Shown here piece after piece: positions 53,336 through 64,000 of a stretch of DNA of 64,000 nucleotides (position 1 is the stretch's first letter; the number at the start of each line of letters is the position of its first letter). The position numbers were made by a program, and so were the translations under genes. This DNA comes from Cephalotrichum gorgonifer. Its lineage: Eukaryota; Ascomycota; Sordariomycetes; Microascales; Microascaceae. The stretch covers positions 1,246,244 to 1,310,243 of the forward strand of contig ONZQ02000004.1 in NCBI GenBank assembly GCA_900312665.1, in the 5' to 3' direction. The notes under the pieces are model-generated. The model did not search any database and was not told the DNA's origin. It saw only the letters and a program-made list of their open reading frames with translations.

Positions 53336-53732
53336 CGTAAGGCTTGGCCTAGGAGGCGTGGTGGTGTTGAGATTGAGGTTGGGAGCTCAATATATTATGG
53401 AGGTCTGCTTTGATGGTTGGTGGGATGGGGTGTGGGTGGGTTGGAGGGGTAGGTGACTGATTAGGGGCGATAAGCTTCGCCTCCCCTGTTGCCTACGTGC
53501 TCTCGTAATGGGTGGCAGATCTGTCAAGGAAGGCGATATAATATCAGCTGACAGCACCTGTTGACGGCCTGTCACAGCGACCCAGATCCTTAGTACGGAA
53601 CAATATAATAATAGTCAAGTCGAGAGAGATATTTATTCTTGTTTGGTGCAAGAGCACACCCCTTGCGTTCTCTAACATGGCCCTTTGAGATCTGGTACCT
53701 TTTTGATTTTCTCTTCCTGTTGAGGCGGCGGC
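53336..53732. other. intergenic region between two minus-strand genes
   Basis: About 400 bp: promoter side of the Pro-rich gene and 3' end of the CHORD gene. T-rich in the last 100 bases. No gene seen. Confidence 0.45.
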
Positions 53733-54889
53733 TTAACGCAGACTCCCTGCCCTCCCAACCTGGAATATCTCCCCCGTATGCGTGTCGTCGCTCCTCAGGA
53801 CAGCCCACGAGGCGCCGTCCGCCTTCGCCAGCGTAACCTCGAGCTTCGTACCCAGGATCTTAAACGACGTCTTCTCAGGGTCGATGGCAGCGAAGAGGGG
53901 TATCTCGGCGGTGTACCGCTTTGGCGGCGAGTCGGACGTCACGAGGTCGAGGTCGATCTTGTTCTCGCCGAACTTGACCGTCGACTTGTCCTTGACGATC
54001 TTCTTCAGGAAGAAGGACGCGATGACGGTCGTCGGGGTCTGGTAGAAGTCGTTCCTGTTTGCCCCATAGTATTAGTGCCGCCGCTCCCCCCCAAAACCAT
54101 GCCACTCATTTTCGAATTCCCCCCCGGAAGGGTTTCGGGTTCGGTGGAAGGGAAGGGGCCATGGAGCTCACCTGACAGTCTCGAGAATCTCCTCTCCACC
54201 CGCGCCCGTCTTGTTATCCTTGTCCTTCCCGCTTCCGACAAACAGGTGCCTATCCTTCTTCCCGCAGCCCTCTAGATTCATGAACTGCTCAAACTCCATC
54301 ACGCGCGGCTTACAGCACGAGTACCCCTTGTTCCCCTCGTGGAAGATGGGCACGCCCGGGTGGTGGACGCACGACTCCCCCTCCCTGGCGCTTCCCGCCT
54401 TGTACTTCGCGCCACACCCCCTCCTCTTGCAGACCGCGCCGTCGGGGATCTCTAGGCTGGGGTCGTCGTCCTCCGACTCGGGCTGCGGGGGCGGCGGGGT
54501 GGGGATGTGCTGGGGAGCCGCGATGGGCTTCCTCGTGGGCGCCGCGGCGTTGAGGCTCTCGATCTTGGCGGCGATTTCGGAATCCGTGTCCTGGTTCCCC
54601 TTCTCGAGCTCCGGGGGCTTGTCGGTCGAGGAGTGGCGGCCCTCCGTGCAGGGCGGGATGGTCATGAACTCATCGAAGGTGAGGACTCGGGGTTTGCAGC
54701 ATTTCCAGCCTGCTCGGGGATGGGATCTGTCAGCGGGCCGGGGTGTCTATCGGGGACGGGTACGGGGGTTGGTGTCGTACCCTTCTGGCCCTCGTGGAAG
54801 ACGGGAGGTCCAGGGTGATAGATGCAGACCTCTTCGGAGCCCTCATTGAAGCTCTTGCCACATCCTTTGTGGACGCACTTTAGAGACAT
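53733..54889 (-). CDS. CHORD-CS domain protein, HSP90 co-chaperone type
   Basis: Three exons, 54889-54781, 54709-54172 and 54054-53733, give 322 residues. I chose the ATG at 54889 because MSLKCVHKGCGKSFNE is the usual CHORD start; the longer frame begins at GTG. CHORD1 (residues about 5-65) has the zinc ligands in CVHKGCGKSF, CIYHPGPPVFHEGQKGWKCC and a final CTEGRH. CHORD2 (about 130-195) repeats the pattern: CKRRGCGAKY, SCVHHPGVPIFHEGNKGYSC and EGCGKKDRH. A CS (p23-like) domain fills the last 100 residues. Plant RAR1, animal CHP-1/melusin and Aspergillus ChpA are relatives and act with HSP90/SGT1. The CHORD1-CHORD2-CS order is that of the animal and fungal type. Confidence 0.93.
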
Positions 54890-55359
54890 TTCGGCTATTG
54901 GTAGAGCAGTATATCCCTTGTATCGCTGATAAAATGGCACGTCCACGGAAAGGGTAATGTAGATGTGTGTTCAGCTATAATGCCGGGCGAGAGTGCCAGT
55001 TGAGGAGCTATGGGTAGGATTCGGTGGCGTTCTAGAATTTGGGCCTGCTGGAAAGCGTAGCGGGGCAATCCGACAAACACCCCGCCAAACCCGGAAGCTA
55101 ATACTTGCTTGTACTCTGACTTGGACTCCTTGGTTGTGTCTCACCGCCTGCTAAAACCGGTCATACCTAAATTATGACGCCCGGCTCGCGTGTTTAACAC
55201 GGGCGGGATATCCGACCGGCTTGACGACGCAGACGCATTAATACAAGTCTTATTCTAGCCCAGTCAAAGCCGGAGGTGTGGGTTCTTCTATTATACAAAA
55301 GTAAGTACAGGGCGAGATGTGGCACTCGCATCTATACACGCCGCCGGCGATTACATCAC
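54890..55359. other. intergenic region between two minus-strand genes
   Basis: 470 bp with nothing recognisable. It includes the CHORD promoter side and the 3' end of the next gene. Confidence 0.45.
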
Positions 55360-56628
55360 TCAGTTCATCCCTTCCATGAACTCAATCCTGTCCAATATCA
55401 TCCCCTTCTGGCCAATATACTCTCTCAGGCAGGCCCACTCCGAGCCGGCCTCCTCACCATGCCTCCACGTCTCCTTGAACCCCCACGCCAGCGCAACCTT
55501 GTCCAGCGCCGCCCTCTCCTCCTCTCGTATCCACCGGTCCCGCAGCGGCACGCCCGGCGCCCACGTAACGCGGACCATCTGATCCGCCGTCGTAGCCTTC
55601 GAGATGAGACCTAGCGAGCCGGTGAAGATGAGATACGTCATGCCCCCGGCGAAGGTGATCTTCGTGGCCATCACGGGGTCCACGTTGAAGTGGGCGGCGG
55701 CGAACTGGTGCGCGAGGGTATATATCACGAAGGGCGCCGCCACGGCGAGCATCCCGGGGACCGCCGCGGTGCGGAGGAGCTTCTGGATGAGGAACGGCTT
55801 CCCGGTGTAGCACGCCTCGACTATGCCGATGGCCGCGTCGAGGTCCTTGGCCGCCATGGCCGCCTTGAGCGCCTTGTCCGCCACGTCGAGCTCGATGGCC
55901 GCGTCGGGCCTGTTCCGGAACCGCTCCTTGTAGGTGACGGAGCCGTCCGCCCCGGCCTTCTTCGGCAGGGGCTTCGTCGCGAATAGCTCGAAGACGTCGG
56001 GGATGGTGCTGGGCCGGCTCAGCTGGGACTGGACGTCGACGTAGAGCTCGAGGATCTCGGGCGTGATGACGACGTTGGGGCTCGCCACGATGTCGTACGC
56101 GGCCTGTGATATGTTGTCGGCGGTGTCCTTGATCAGGGACTGCTCCTTCTGGATCGCCTTGGCGCTGGCTTTCGAGCCGTTGCTGCCGAGCGCCAGCAGG
56201 TCCGAGCTGGCGTTGGACGGCGGCCGGAAGTCTCTCCTGTTCAGGTGGGGTTTTAGGGTCGAGGCCGCCGTCTGGCAGGTCTTGAGCGCGACGAGGGCCA
56301 GCTGGGAGGAGGGTATCCCGCCTGCCGAGAGGAACCGGTTCCTCGTCTGGTCGACGACGGACACCAACTTTGTCAGATCAGGCAAGGCCCTCCTCTGTGT
56401 CGCCGACGAGTCCGAGTCCGCGGGGGCTGTCGGTATCGACGGCGGAGTCGAAACTGATGCCGTCGCATAATTCCTCCGAACCACCTGCTGGCATAGTCGG
56501 CGGCGTAGCTGCCTCGTGGCCGGCGTTGCTGAGTGTATGGCAAGGGGCCGGAGAGTCTGGGTCGGGATGGGACTGGCGAGGGTGTGTCGGCAGAGGTGCC
56601 TGGTGCCTTGCACCGAGGGCCGCGACAT
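55360..56628 (-). CDS. mitochondrial inner-membrane-type protein, function unknown
   Basis: A single exon of 422 codons. I chose the ATG at 56628; the longer frame begins at GTG. The first 55 residues are a strong mitochondrial presequence (many Arg, Ser, Thr, no acids), with a likely cleavage near RRNYA. Residues about 55-285 are soluble and helical. Two hydrophobic segments follow: VPGMLAVAAPFVIYTLAHQF and TFAGGMTYLIFTGSLGLIS, separated by a short hydrophilic loop, then a conserved-looking charged C-terminus (RDRWIREEERAALDKVALAW, GFKETWRHGEEAGSEW). This is the layout of a matrix-facing inner-membrane protein anchored by a hairpin. I know fungal proteins with this look but no function. Confidence 0.83.
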   Translation of the reverse strand: MSRPSVQGTRHLCRHTLASPIPTQTLRPLAIHSATPATRQLRRRLCQQVVRRNYATASVSTPPSIPTAPADSDSSATQRRALPDLTKLVSVVDQTRNRFLSAGGIPSSQLALVALKTCQTAASTLKPHLNRRDFRPPSNASSDLLALGSNGSKASAKAIQKEQSLIKDTADNISQAAYDIVASPNVVITPEILELYVDVQSQLSRPSTIPDVFELFATKPLPKKAGADGSVTYKERFRNRPDAAIELDVADKALKAAMAAKDLDAAIGIVEACYTGKPFLIQKLLRTAAVPGMLAVAAPFVIYTLAHQFAAAHFNVDPVMATKITFAGGMTYLIFTGSLGLISKATTADQMVRVTWAPGVPLRDRWIREEERAALDKVALAWGFKETWRHGEEAGSEWACLREYIGQKGMILDRIEFMEGMN

Positions 56629-57431
56629 ATTTGCGATTGGCGATTGTGGCCGGGACGGTCGGGGCACTAGGTATTCGATGCAAGGCCGCTATTTTCCGTG
56701 ATGGTGGTAGCCAATGCGTCGAGGAACCTTGAAGATGGTCGCGGCGCGAGTGATTAGTTTAGAGAAAATCTTGGAGAGTCTCCCATAGAAGGACGCCACG
56801 AAGAGATAGAGATGTACATAATTTGTCACTTCTATCTAATACCACATGCTAGAGTACCTGAGAGTACTTATCATTCGCTAGCCCGTTCTTCCTCCCCTCA
56901 CAGTGGACCACACATGCGAGCACAAGCAATTTGAGGCCGCTAAGAGCATAAAAGTGGATCTAGGACCTCGAATCCACGTACGTACTTTAGTACTCGTACC
57001 CTCGTATCTACTACGCCCCTGCCCTGCCGCCCAAGGCCTCCATGAACGCCAGAACCACATGGAAAGGGGAGAATGACGAAACCATCCAACCTCCGTATTC
57101 CCTTTCAACAACTTCGCCCGGTTTGCCCACCATTCCAACTAGCGTTCCACAAGCTTGCCGAAACAGCTTGATCTCCCCAACCGAAAACTCACATTCGCTT
57201 CCGAGCGAGAGCGAGCTCTGACACAACACTTTCCGCGCCCTTTCTTGCCACACGCCACTACTCGCAGCTCCTTTCTCGGCCAGATCCAGCCGATAGCCCG
57301 AGCTCCTTGGTCAAGTCCGCTCATCGAGGACGGACAGGGACTCCTGATCCCGAAACGAAGACGCATTTTCTGGCCCAGGCTGAACCAGCTCATCGTACGG
57401 AGAGGACTGTCCCCCTCCAGCAACCTTCACA
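56629..57431. other. divergent promoter region (mitochondrial protein / verprolin)
   Basis: 803 bp between the two starts. No gene, tRNA or repeat seen. Confidence 0.45.
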
Positions 57432-59040
57432 ATGCCGCCGCCTCCGCCTCCCCCGCCGCCGCCTCCTCCTATGCTAGGCGGCCCCCCCCCTCCCCCACCT
57501 CCTCCGCCAGCAGGGAACCTTCCATCACGCCCTCCAGCAGGAGGAAATAGGGTATGTTGAGCTATGTCCGTCCCCGCTCTTTGCGCAGCCTGTCATCTAA
57601 CCCCCGCCGGGACAGAATGCCTTGTTGTCCGACATCAGTAAGGGCAGAGCCCTCAAGAAGGCTGTTACGAACGATCGTTCGGCACCCTTGCTCGCGGGGT
57701 CGTCCGGATCCGGGGGCGGAGGGCCTCCCGTCGGTGGAGCGCCGCCGGTCCCGGGCATGGCCCCCAAACCGCCCGGCGGACTGGCGCCGCCAGCGCCCGG
57801 AGGCCGACCGAGGAGTAATAGCGACCTAGCGAGCAAGGGACACACGCCAGCCGGAAGCATGGACGGAGCTCCCCAACTCGGTGGTCTTTTCGCCGGGGGG
57901 ATGCCCAAACTCAAAAAGCGAGGGGGAGGAGTCGATACTGGTGGTACGTTTGTTGCTCCCATAGCCCTCGACCTCGAACCGACTACGTTTTTTTTCGTTA
58001 CTGACATATACTCACAGCGAGATCATCTGCCTCCGACTCAGAACCCGTATCCTCTGCGCCGAAGCCCCCGATGTCCTCCGCTCCAAAGCCTCCGGTGTCA
58101 GCAGCACCGCCGTTCCCAGGCCGACCTACGCCTGCCGTGCCATCTGTAGCGAACCTGCGCAAGACTCTCAACGACAGCTCAAGGCCGAATTCGATGGCAT
58201 CAATAGCGTCAGCGAAGGGACCGCCACCGCCTGTTGGGAAGAAGCCGTCCCTCCCGACATCTCGAAAGCCGTCGGCTCCGGCATCACATCCCCCTCCGCT
58301 CCCCGGCGCGCCGGCGCCACCTCCGCCTCCGGTTTCATCCGCTCCAGCGCCGCCTTCAGCCCCCCCTCCACCACCACAGCCGCCTTCCCGATCGCCCGCG
58401 GCTCCTCCTCCTCGCCCCCCTCCCCAGCCGACATCTCCCGCCGCTCCTCCGCCGCCCCCTCCACCCCCACAGTCGGCATCGCCTTCGTTCGCTCCTCCTC
58501 CGCCTCGGCCCCCACCTCCACCCGCGTCCTCCACCTCTCCGGCTGCTCCTCCCCCACCGCCGCCGCCGCCGCCAGGAGCCGCTCCACACTCCCGGCCCCC
58601 CCCCACCGCCTCCGCCTCCGCCGGCAAACTCGCCCCCTACAGCAGGCATAACCCCCAGTCTCGCAGTGCAAGCTGCCATCCGAGCAGCCGGCCAGGCCTC
58701 CCCCTCCGCCGCGCCCCCTCCACCCCCCCCAACGACAGCATCCCCTCCCCCGCGCTCCAACGCGCCAGCCCCGATCCGGGCATCTATGCTCGATCCCAGC
58801 TCCTTCACCCTCGGGCCCAACGGGGCAAAATCCCCGAGTCCAACCAAGGGGCTGACCTCACCCGGCTCCGACTCGGTCTCTCACTCGGGCGGTGGGAGGT
58901 TCGTAGTGGACGATAGCCGGTGGAGGTTCAAGGACGAGACGTACCTGCCGCCCCCGAGGCAGTTTTCGGGCGGGCCCAAGAAGTACCGGGCCGGGCGGGG
59001 GAGCAGCGTCCCGCTTGACCTTGCGGCGCTAGGCGGGTAG
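57432..59040 (+). CDS. VRP1: verprolin (WIP homologue) with an apparent frameshift
   Basis: Three exons (57432-57551, 57616-57943, 58018-59040). The protein binds actin and Arp2/3 activator WASP and organises endocytic actin. The start is a polyproline block (MPPPPPPPPPPPPM), then a WH2 actin-binding motif (ALLSDISKGRALKKAVTNDR), a Gly/Pro-rich region, another LRKT stretch (NLRKTLNDSSRPNS) and a long run of polyproline blocks. Its C-terminal WASP-binding module (RFVVDDSRWRFKDETYLPPP, then RQFSGGPKKYRAGRGSS) lies in the next frame. The two frames meet at a run of nine C at 58596-58604. Reading on in the first frame gives unrelated Arg/Ser-rich sequence to a stop at 58916. An indel in the run (real or a sequence error) explains it best; with one C fewer the gene would encode about 489 residues. 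Confidence 0.88.
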
Positions 59041-59759
59041 GGGTTAGACAAGGAAAGGGCCTCCAGAAGGTTTCGGATCAAGCTAACAGATGGTAGCCCG
59101 GGAGGTTTTTTTTAAGATGCCACGACGCCCCAGCATCCAGTAGCTAGGATGAGCCAGGAAGAACAGGAGCTTGTCGCCGCGAGAAAGTGCCATGAAGCAC
59201 CTTTCTTGCGGGGGTGGCTGAGGTCTGGAGAGAGTATCAATGTACATAACATGCTCCAACATGGATTTTACCCAACATGAACTTTTTCCATTAAATTCGA
59301 AAAATAACAGACCGCCTTTACATCCCAGTGCTAGAAATCCCATCCCGGAGCTGGAACCAACACAATGTTTCTTATATACGAGTAAAAGAGGTCGAGGGGA
59401 TCCCCGTGCGGCAAGCAGTCTTTAGTGATATTAATGCTGGGCAAACTATATCGCCCATTACAGCCTCGTGTTCAAAGTCCATTTCAATGATATCATTTCC
59501 ATTTCCCGTTTCATCATAGGCGTTCCTTACCTTGGTCCGAAAAAAAAGCGGGTAGAAAGAAACGAAAGAAAGAGTAAGAAGAAAAACATATGAAAAAGCC
59601 GACCCGAAACAGGGTATATACGGCACTGTCAGTCAAAGTCCCGTGTTTCCGTCGCCGATGAATGTTTCCCCGTCATGCAGTCATCCATCATCAACGTCCC
59701 TCCCAAACTCCCCCCAAAAAATAGAATAGAAATGAAACGCCCTTGTACTACCCCCAACC
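59041..59759. other. convergent 3' region
   Basis: 3' DNA of verprolin and of the BNIP3-like gene, partly AT-rich, including AAAGAAACGAAAGAAAG near 59557. No gene seen. Confidence 0.5.
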
Positions 59760-61072
59760 TTAGGAAGTAACAGCCGTCCTCCCGATCCCGCCGAACCTCA
59801 GCCTCCTCACGGAAGACCTCATGACCTCCCTCCCGCACCCCGCATCCGAGGCGTTCACGCTCGCGCCCGCGGCGGCCGTGGTCGACCCCGCCAGGATCTC
59901 CTGCCTCCCCACCTCCCGCCCGATGACGTACCCAGCCCCGAAGCCCACCACCGACACGAGGACCACGACCCCGGCCGAGACGACCCATGTCATGAGCGTG
60001 GGACTCATGAGCGCCGCCGACTCCTCGGTCCTCTTCTTCTTGCTCGCCCGGGTGCCGCGGAGTGCCGTGGCAGCCCTCTTGGACTTCCCAGTCCTAGACG
60101 GTGATCGCGCGGGGGAAGGAGAAACGCTCGGGGCAGCGGCGGGAGGGGATGCAGCGGCGGGTCGGGAGCGAGGGGACGCCTCACCCATCAGGTCCGACTC
60201 GGGGACGAGGCGGAGTTCCATCGGCTGGTTACTCGTCCCCGCCACGGCGCCGGCCGTGGGACTCCCCCTGCTCTCCCTATGGCCCTCCTCCTCCTTCTGC
60301 TTGCTCAGCCCCCGCGCGGCGGCCGCGCAGGAGAGTAGAGTGGTGAGGGATGCCCGCAGCGCGGCATCGTTGTCAGCCTGGTACGCAGGCGAGAGGAAGT
60401 CAGGCTGGCGCGGGGCGGCCCTCGTCTGCGATCGTTGCGGTGGGCGCGAGCTGGTAGAGTGACGTCTCCGCGACACGGCGCTCGGCGGGTTCGAGAAGGC
60501 GTTGGGCTGCGGACGGAAAACGTAGTCGCCTGTGCCCCTTGCGCCCAGCGTAGTGGCATTCTCGTCGTCGTCGTCGTCATATTCCTCAGACGAGTCCGTA
60601 TCTGGTTCCGGCTGAGCGCCAAAGCGGGACAGGGAGGGGACCTGCGTGGGTGCCGACTGTTCCATCGAGCTGGCCAGCGCCCTATCGTCCTCGCTACCGC
60701 TCGCCTCATACTCCTCCTGGCTGCTCGCGCCGCCGGCCTGCGGCGGTGGGTTGGCAGGTTGGTAGGTGTTCCGCGCGGGGTAGGAGCGGCGTCTCCGCGG
60801 GGGGTAGGAGCCGGCGACGCGGAGGCCGGTAGTTATGATTTCATCGCCGATGGAGGAGAGGGAGGAGGAGGACGGCTGGGAGGCGATCTCTACCCATGAC
60901 TCTGAGGAAAGGAGAAAAGTAATCGTTAGTAAACTTTCTTATACGCGTAGCTTAGGAAGCGGGAGAGGGAGGGAGTCAAACCATCATTGCGTTGCTGTTG
61001 TGAGGGGGCCGACGACGACGTCACCAGTCGTCCTTGCCGGCGCTGCTGCTGCTGCTGCGAGCGGAGGTCCAT
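59760..61072 (-). CDS. LIR-containing single-TM protein, candidate BNIP3/NIX-like autophagy receptor
   Basis: Two exons, 61072-60982 and 60901-59760, give 410 residues. The intron (80 nt, GTTTGA ... CTAAC ... CTCAG) joins RND to ESWVEIAS. Near the N-terminus DESWVEI (W33-x-x-I36) is a textbook Atg8-binding LIR/AIM with acids before it and Ser around it, followed by SQPSSSSLSSIGDEIITTGL. The middle is disordered and acidic or Ser/Pro-rich (EEYEASGSEDDR, then SEEYDDDDDE). A basic cluster (KSKRAAT, RASKKKR; about 303-321) precedes one membrane segment, about 333-358, ending GFGAGYVIGREVGRQE: a G350-x3-G354-x3-G358 zipper followed by IGR. A 52-residue tail follows. No signal peptide, so the tail-proximal TM would insert post-translationally, leaving the LIR cytosolic. 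This matches BNIP3/NIX in layout (WVEL LIR; zipper ending YIGRR). Function is inference. Confidence 0.83.
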
Positions 61073-64000
61073 ATCGCGGGATCAGGATTATTACGGTCTT
61101 ACACGCCTCACGGTTTAGATCCTTGGGCCACAATAGAGTTGTTTTTTTTTCTCCCCGTCGAATAGAGTGATGAGGAAGCCCAGATCCGTGTCAACGCGTA
61201 ACTGCGTGATGATGAGAGGCGATGGGAGCCTTAGGCGTCGTACAGGCAAAAGGGGGAGAGAGACGGCGTGGTGTGTAAGCGTACACGTACACTGTGAATC
61301 CCAAAGGCCGGAACCCCGCCTTCTCTGTCTCTGGGCATGTACTGATGGCCGGCCGTTATCAGGTGAAGAAACGGCGCCAGAGATAAGGGGTGTTTGGAGA
61401 AGAAAGTGGTAGGTAAGGGTAGATGATGGTAAGGGGAGGGGAGGACAAATAGGAAAAGGGAAAGAAGAAACAAAGATGTCGTGGTATGAGAATGTTTACG
61501 AGGGGAGATGATAGTGGAGGGGACGGGCTGAGGAAACGGTGAGGGACCACGCCAGCCTATCTTGTTGCGACTTAGACTTCGTGGCAGTGTCTCGCTGGAT
61601 TGGTTGGGGTGGAGGGAGGGTATGAGTACGGAGAGTGACAACCATAATCATAGCGGTTCCTCAGCAGATCCGCGCTGGGCGCTGGGGGAGCGCGGCGGCA
61701 GGTGCAATAGCAGGGGGCGGGGGTGGCATGCTGGGGGCATCAAGAGCGGGGAGTGTGGGGCGGCAAGCATGCGTGTGATGAGTGACGCCACTACACTTGC
61801 CCACCATGGCGGCCCAGCTGGGCTATTCGGTACGTAGTACTCGTCGTGTACTACCACCCGAGCCACGATCACATTTCCCTATCCATCCTCTCGAGCCTCT
61901 CGCCTAACACTCTTACTGTTCCTTATTCTCTATGCACACTTGTGAATTTGTGGCCCCCTTTTCCAGTGATGTAGCCATCTTCCATCCTAATTCCACTCCC
62001 CAGGATTACAAGAAGTACAACTAATCGGAATGGAAAGCGGAAGCGGAACGAACATGCCCCCACTGTCAGTCCCCGTCCATGGTCTTTAGCCTTGTTCCAT
62101 CCATCTGCTTGTGCATTCCAGCAACAATGCACACCCATGGAGAGATAGAACCCCACCAGTCCTAGGTAAACAATACGAAACAAACATGACCGCGTACGCT
62201 GTACTTTCATTCGTACTCATACGACACGACATCTTATTAATCACGCCAGGAGTCCCAACCAAGCGCCGCCCTTGACCGCTCCATCATACTAGTGACCCCT
62301 GCCCCGCCCATCGTTCTTTCCCCACATCCCACCATGTATGACGTAGCCGTGTGTCTCTAAGCATGACCGCCTCCTATTAAACCCTACTCGTACGAATACA
62401 TACAGGTACGCCCCCCCGCCCAGGCGGGGAGAGAAATATTCCGTTGCATGAAGACAGGCAACTAGGAACCAGGTAAGTTCATAGCAAAAGACGACATGGG
62501 ACAGGCCAATCAAGATACTTGTGCACTGGGTGCAACTCTTACTCTTGAATCCGTACCCGGGCAGGTCTTATGCGACGTGCTGTTGCGGTCTAGTATCCCT
62601 CGACGGCGGCTGCCCATGGCGGATCGCCAGCCCTACAGGGCCCAATCCGGGCAATATTGATTGCTAGTCGAGGACTACGAGGCACACACGGGCATGTTAT
62701 GAGACCTGCCACAGATGCTGCCTTGTTGGGTAGCCCTTATGGCTCCTAGATAGGCGCGAGCATTCTTGAGCTACATGCCGCTTGAGCAGTCCTTCCAAAT
62801 ATGCTTCCTGGATATGAGGAACTGCGAGGGCAGAAGATGAGACCAGCTCGGGGGAGAACGCCGGCGAGGATATGTGCCTACGGCCCGACGTGGTCCTAGG
62901 CGAAAGAACGAGATGATGATAGTTGGGGTAAGCAACAGGGCAGGGTATCCTTCAATGCAGATTATACAAGCAAATATCAGCGACTACCGCAACATCCGTC
63001 TGTTCATATCAGTCTCGTGGCTGGATTGGGGGGAGGGTCGTATCAATGTACATAGAATGCATTGGATACTCCATCCAGCTGCTCTCACCCAGCTATCAGT
63101 ATCTTCACTCAATACCATACTTCCGAGAGAGTCCACGGGCATCTAAATAGAAGACTTTTTACTCTGTACACACCTGTAATATGTCCTTAACAGTCAATAA
63201 CCACCCCGCCAATTCCACCAAATGACATCAGATGACCACGTCCACTCACCCATTAATCACACACACCTTGTCTTACACGAGACATCTGACTTGTCCTCCC
63301 GAAACATTTCGTACCACTACACCAGCACTCCTCGAAGGTCAGGAAACACGCACTTTAGCTCCATCCTGTGTTATGATGCTCGAGCGGTCTCACTTTACCA
63401 AAGTATTGGCGACTAGAACACCATGTGCTCTTTATGGGAAATAAAAAAAAATAGGTCAAAAACCTCACGAGAACCATGCCCGTAGCTGGGTGAGATCGGT
63501 TTTACAAAGACCTCTGAGAGAGCTCCGAAGATCAATATTCCGAGTCCGATTCAACCATCGCATTGACGCCCTCAGCTATTGTACAAAAGGTGGTCCCTCG
63601 AGGATCCTCCTAGCATTCGCTTCACCAGGAGAGCGTTCATGACCATTAGGGATATCTATCCCTCGACCGCCCAGACCTCTCCTATCTAAGGACGAGGCCT
63701 CAGAAGCTCGCCCATCAAACTAAAACACGGCCAGAAATGATCGGAAATAAATCCAAATAACGAATCAACGCCTGCAGGTATAACTCAAGGAAAAATCCCA
63801 TAGTCATACACATGAGATGCCGGCAAATAGTAACGCTCATGCCAAATGCTCAGACCTCTGCCCCTCCCCCCCTCGTCATTACATGTACCCAGATCGTCCA
63901 CCGTCCAGGAAGAGAAAAAAGAAAAAATCAACCCACCTTCCTGCTTAGACGCCATACCAGACAGCCCATCAAGTAATCCACCCTGTGCTGGCGGGAAACA
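61073..64000. other. 2.9-kb terminal region with no supported gene
   Basis: The first part (61073-61900) is the promoter side of the LIR gene, with T9 at 61141 and a GA/GGGGA-rich stretch at 61400-61520. From 61900 on the composition is even and only short open frames appear on both strands. No domain, splice chain, tRNA or repeat stands out. A gene could begin or end beyond the window edge. Confidence 0.45.

Noticed and set aside
58234..58560. Arg/His/Leu-rich upstream part of the 59040-ending frame
   Set aside because: Out-of-frame reading of the polyproline codons of verprolin; only the part after the C-run is real.
1..64000. CRISPR array, bacterial operon or insertion sequence
   Set aside because: Introns, targeting signals and gene families are those of a filamentous fungus; no regularly spaced repeats or transposase were seen.

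Overview
The window is nuclear DNA of a filamentous ascomycete (Pezizomycotina), most likely a sordariomycete. The support is short introns (about 50-110 nt) with GTRNGT donors and CTAAC/CTGAC branch sites, compact genes on both strands, Kozak-like starts, a mitochondrially targeted arginine-type carbamoyl-phosphate synthase, and protein families of filamentous fungi. The class assignment is inference. I see no CRISPR, IS element, operon, intact transposon, or rRNA/tRNA gene that I can defend.

Layout. 0.3-6 kb: a secreted GPI-anchored-type protein and a phenol-hydroxylase-type FAD monooxygenase, separated by 2.2 kb of gene-poor DNA. 6.6-22 kb: mitochondrial methylmalonate-semialdehyde dehydrogenase, a TFIID-type histone-fold protein, a PPR protein, RCL1, a DUF1746 (Dsc4-like) membrane protein, cytosolic PheRS alpha (FRS2) and NPL4. 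22-33 kb: arginine CPSase large subunit, SEC66, a small cysteine-array protein, a short degenerate repeat with a G-run, and ORC3. 34-52 kb: a PWWP/TFIIS-N-like chromatin protein, BRR2, a coiled-coil protein, an RFC clamp-loader subunit and a double-UBC E2. 52-61 kb: an unrecognised acidic/proline-rich protein, a CHORD-CS co-chaperone, a mitochondrial membrane protein, verprolin (with an apparent frameshift), and a tail-proximal single-TM protein carrying a BNIP3-like LIR. 61-64 kb: nothing that I can call a gene.

The genes are mostly unlinked housekeeping functions (translation, splicing, replication, ubiquitin/ERAD, secretion, amino-acid metabolism). Several start codons face each other across 0.4-1.2 kb and probably share promoter regions.

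Most interesting points. (1) The gene at 59760-61072 encodes a protein with an N-terminal WVEI LIR preceded by Asp-Glu and a C-terminal TM with a GxxxGxxxG zipper ending in IGR. This is the architecture of the animal mitophagy receptors BNIP3/NIX, and I have no described fungal counterpart in mind. (2) In the CPSase gene a 16-nt microexon sits between two introns that are about 76% identical to each other. (3) An E2 enzyme carries a second, HPN-altered UBC fold and is assembled through a 12-nt microexon. (4) BRR2 has a Walker A Lys-to-Glu change in its second helicase cassette and a 69-nt intron that is open in frame.
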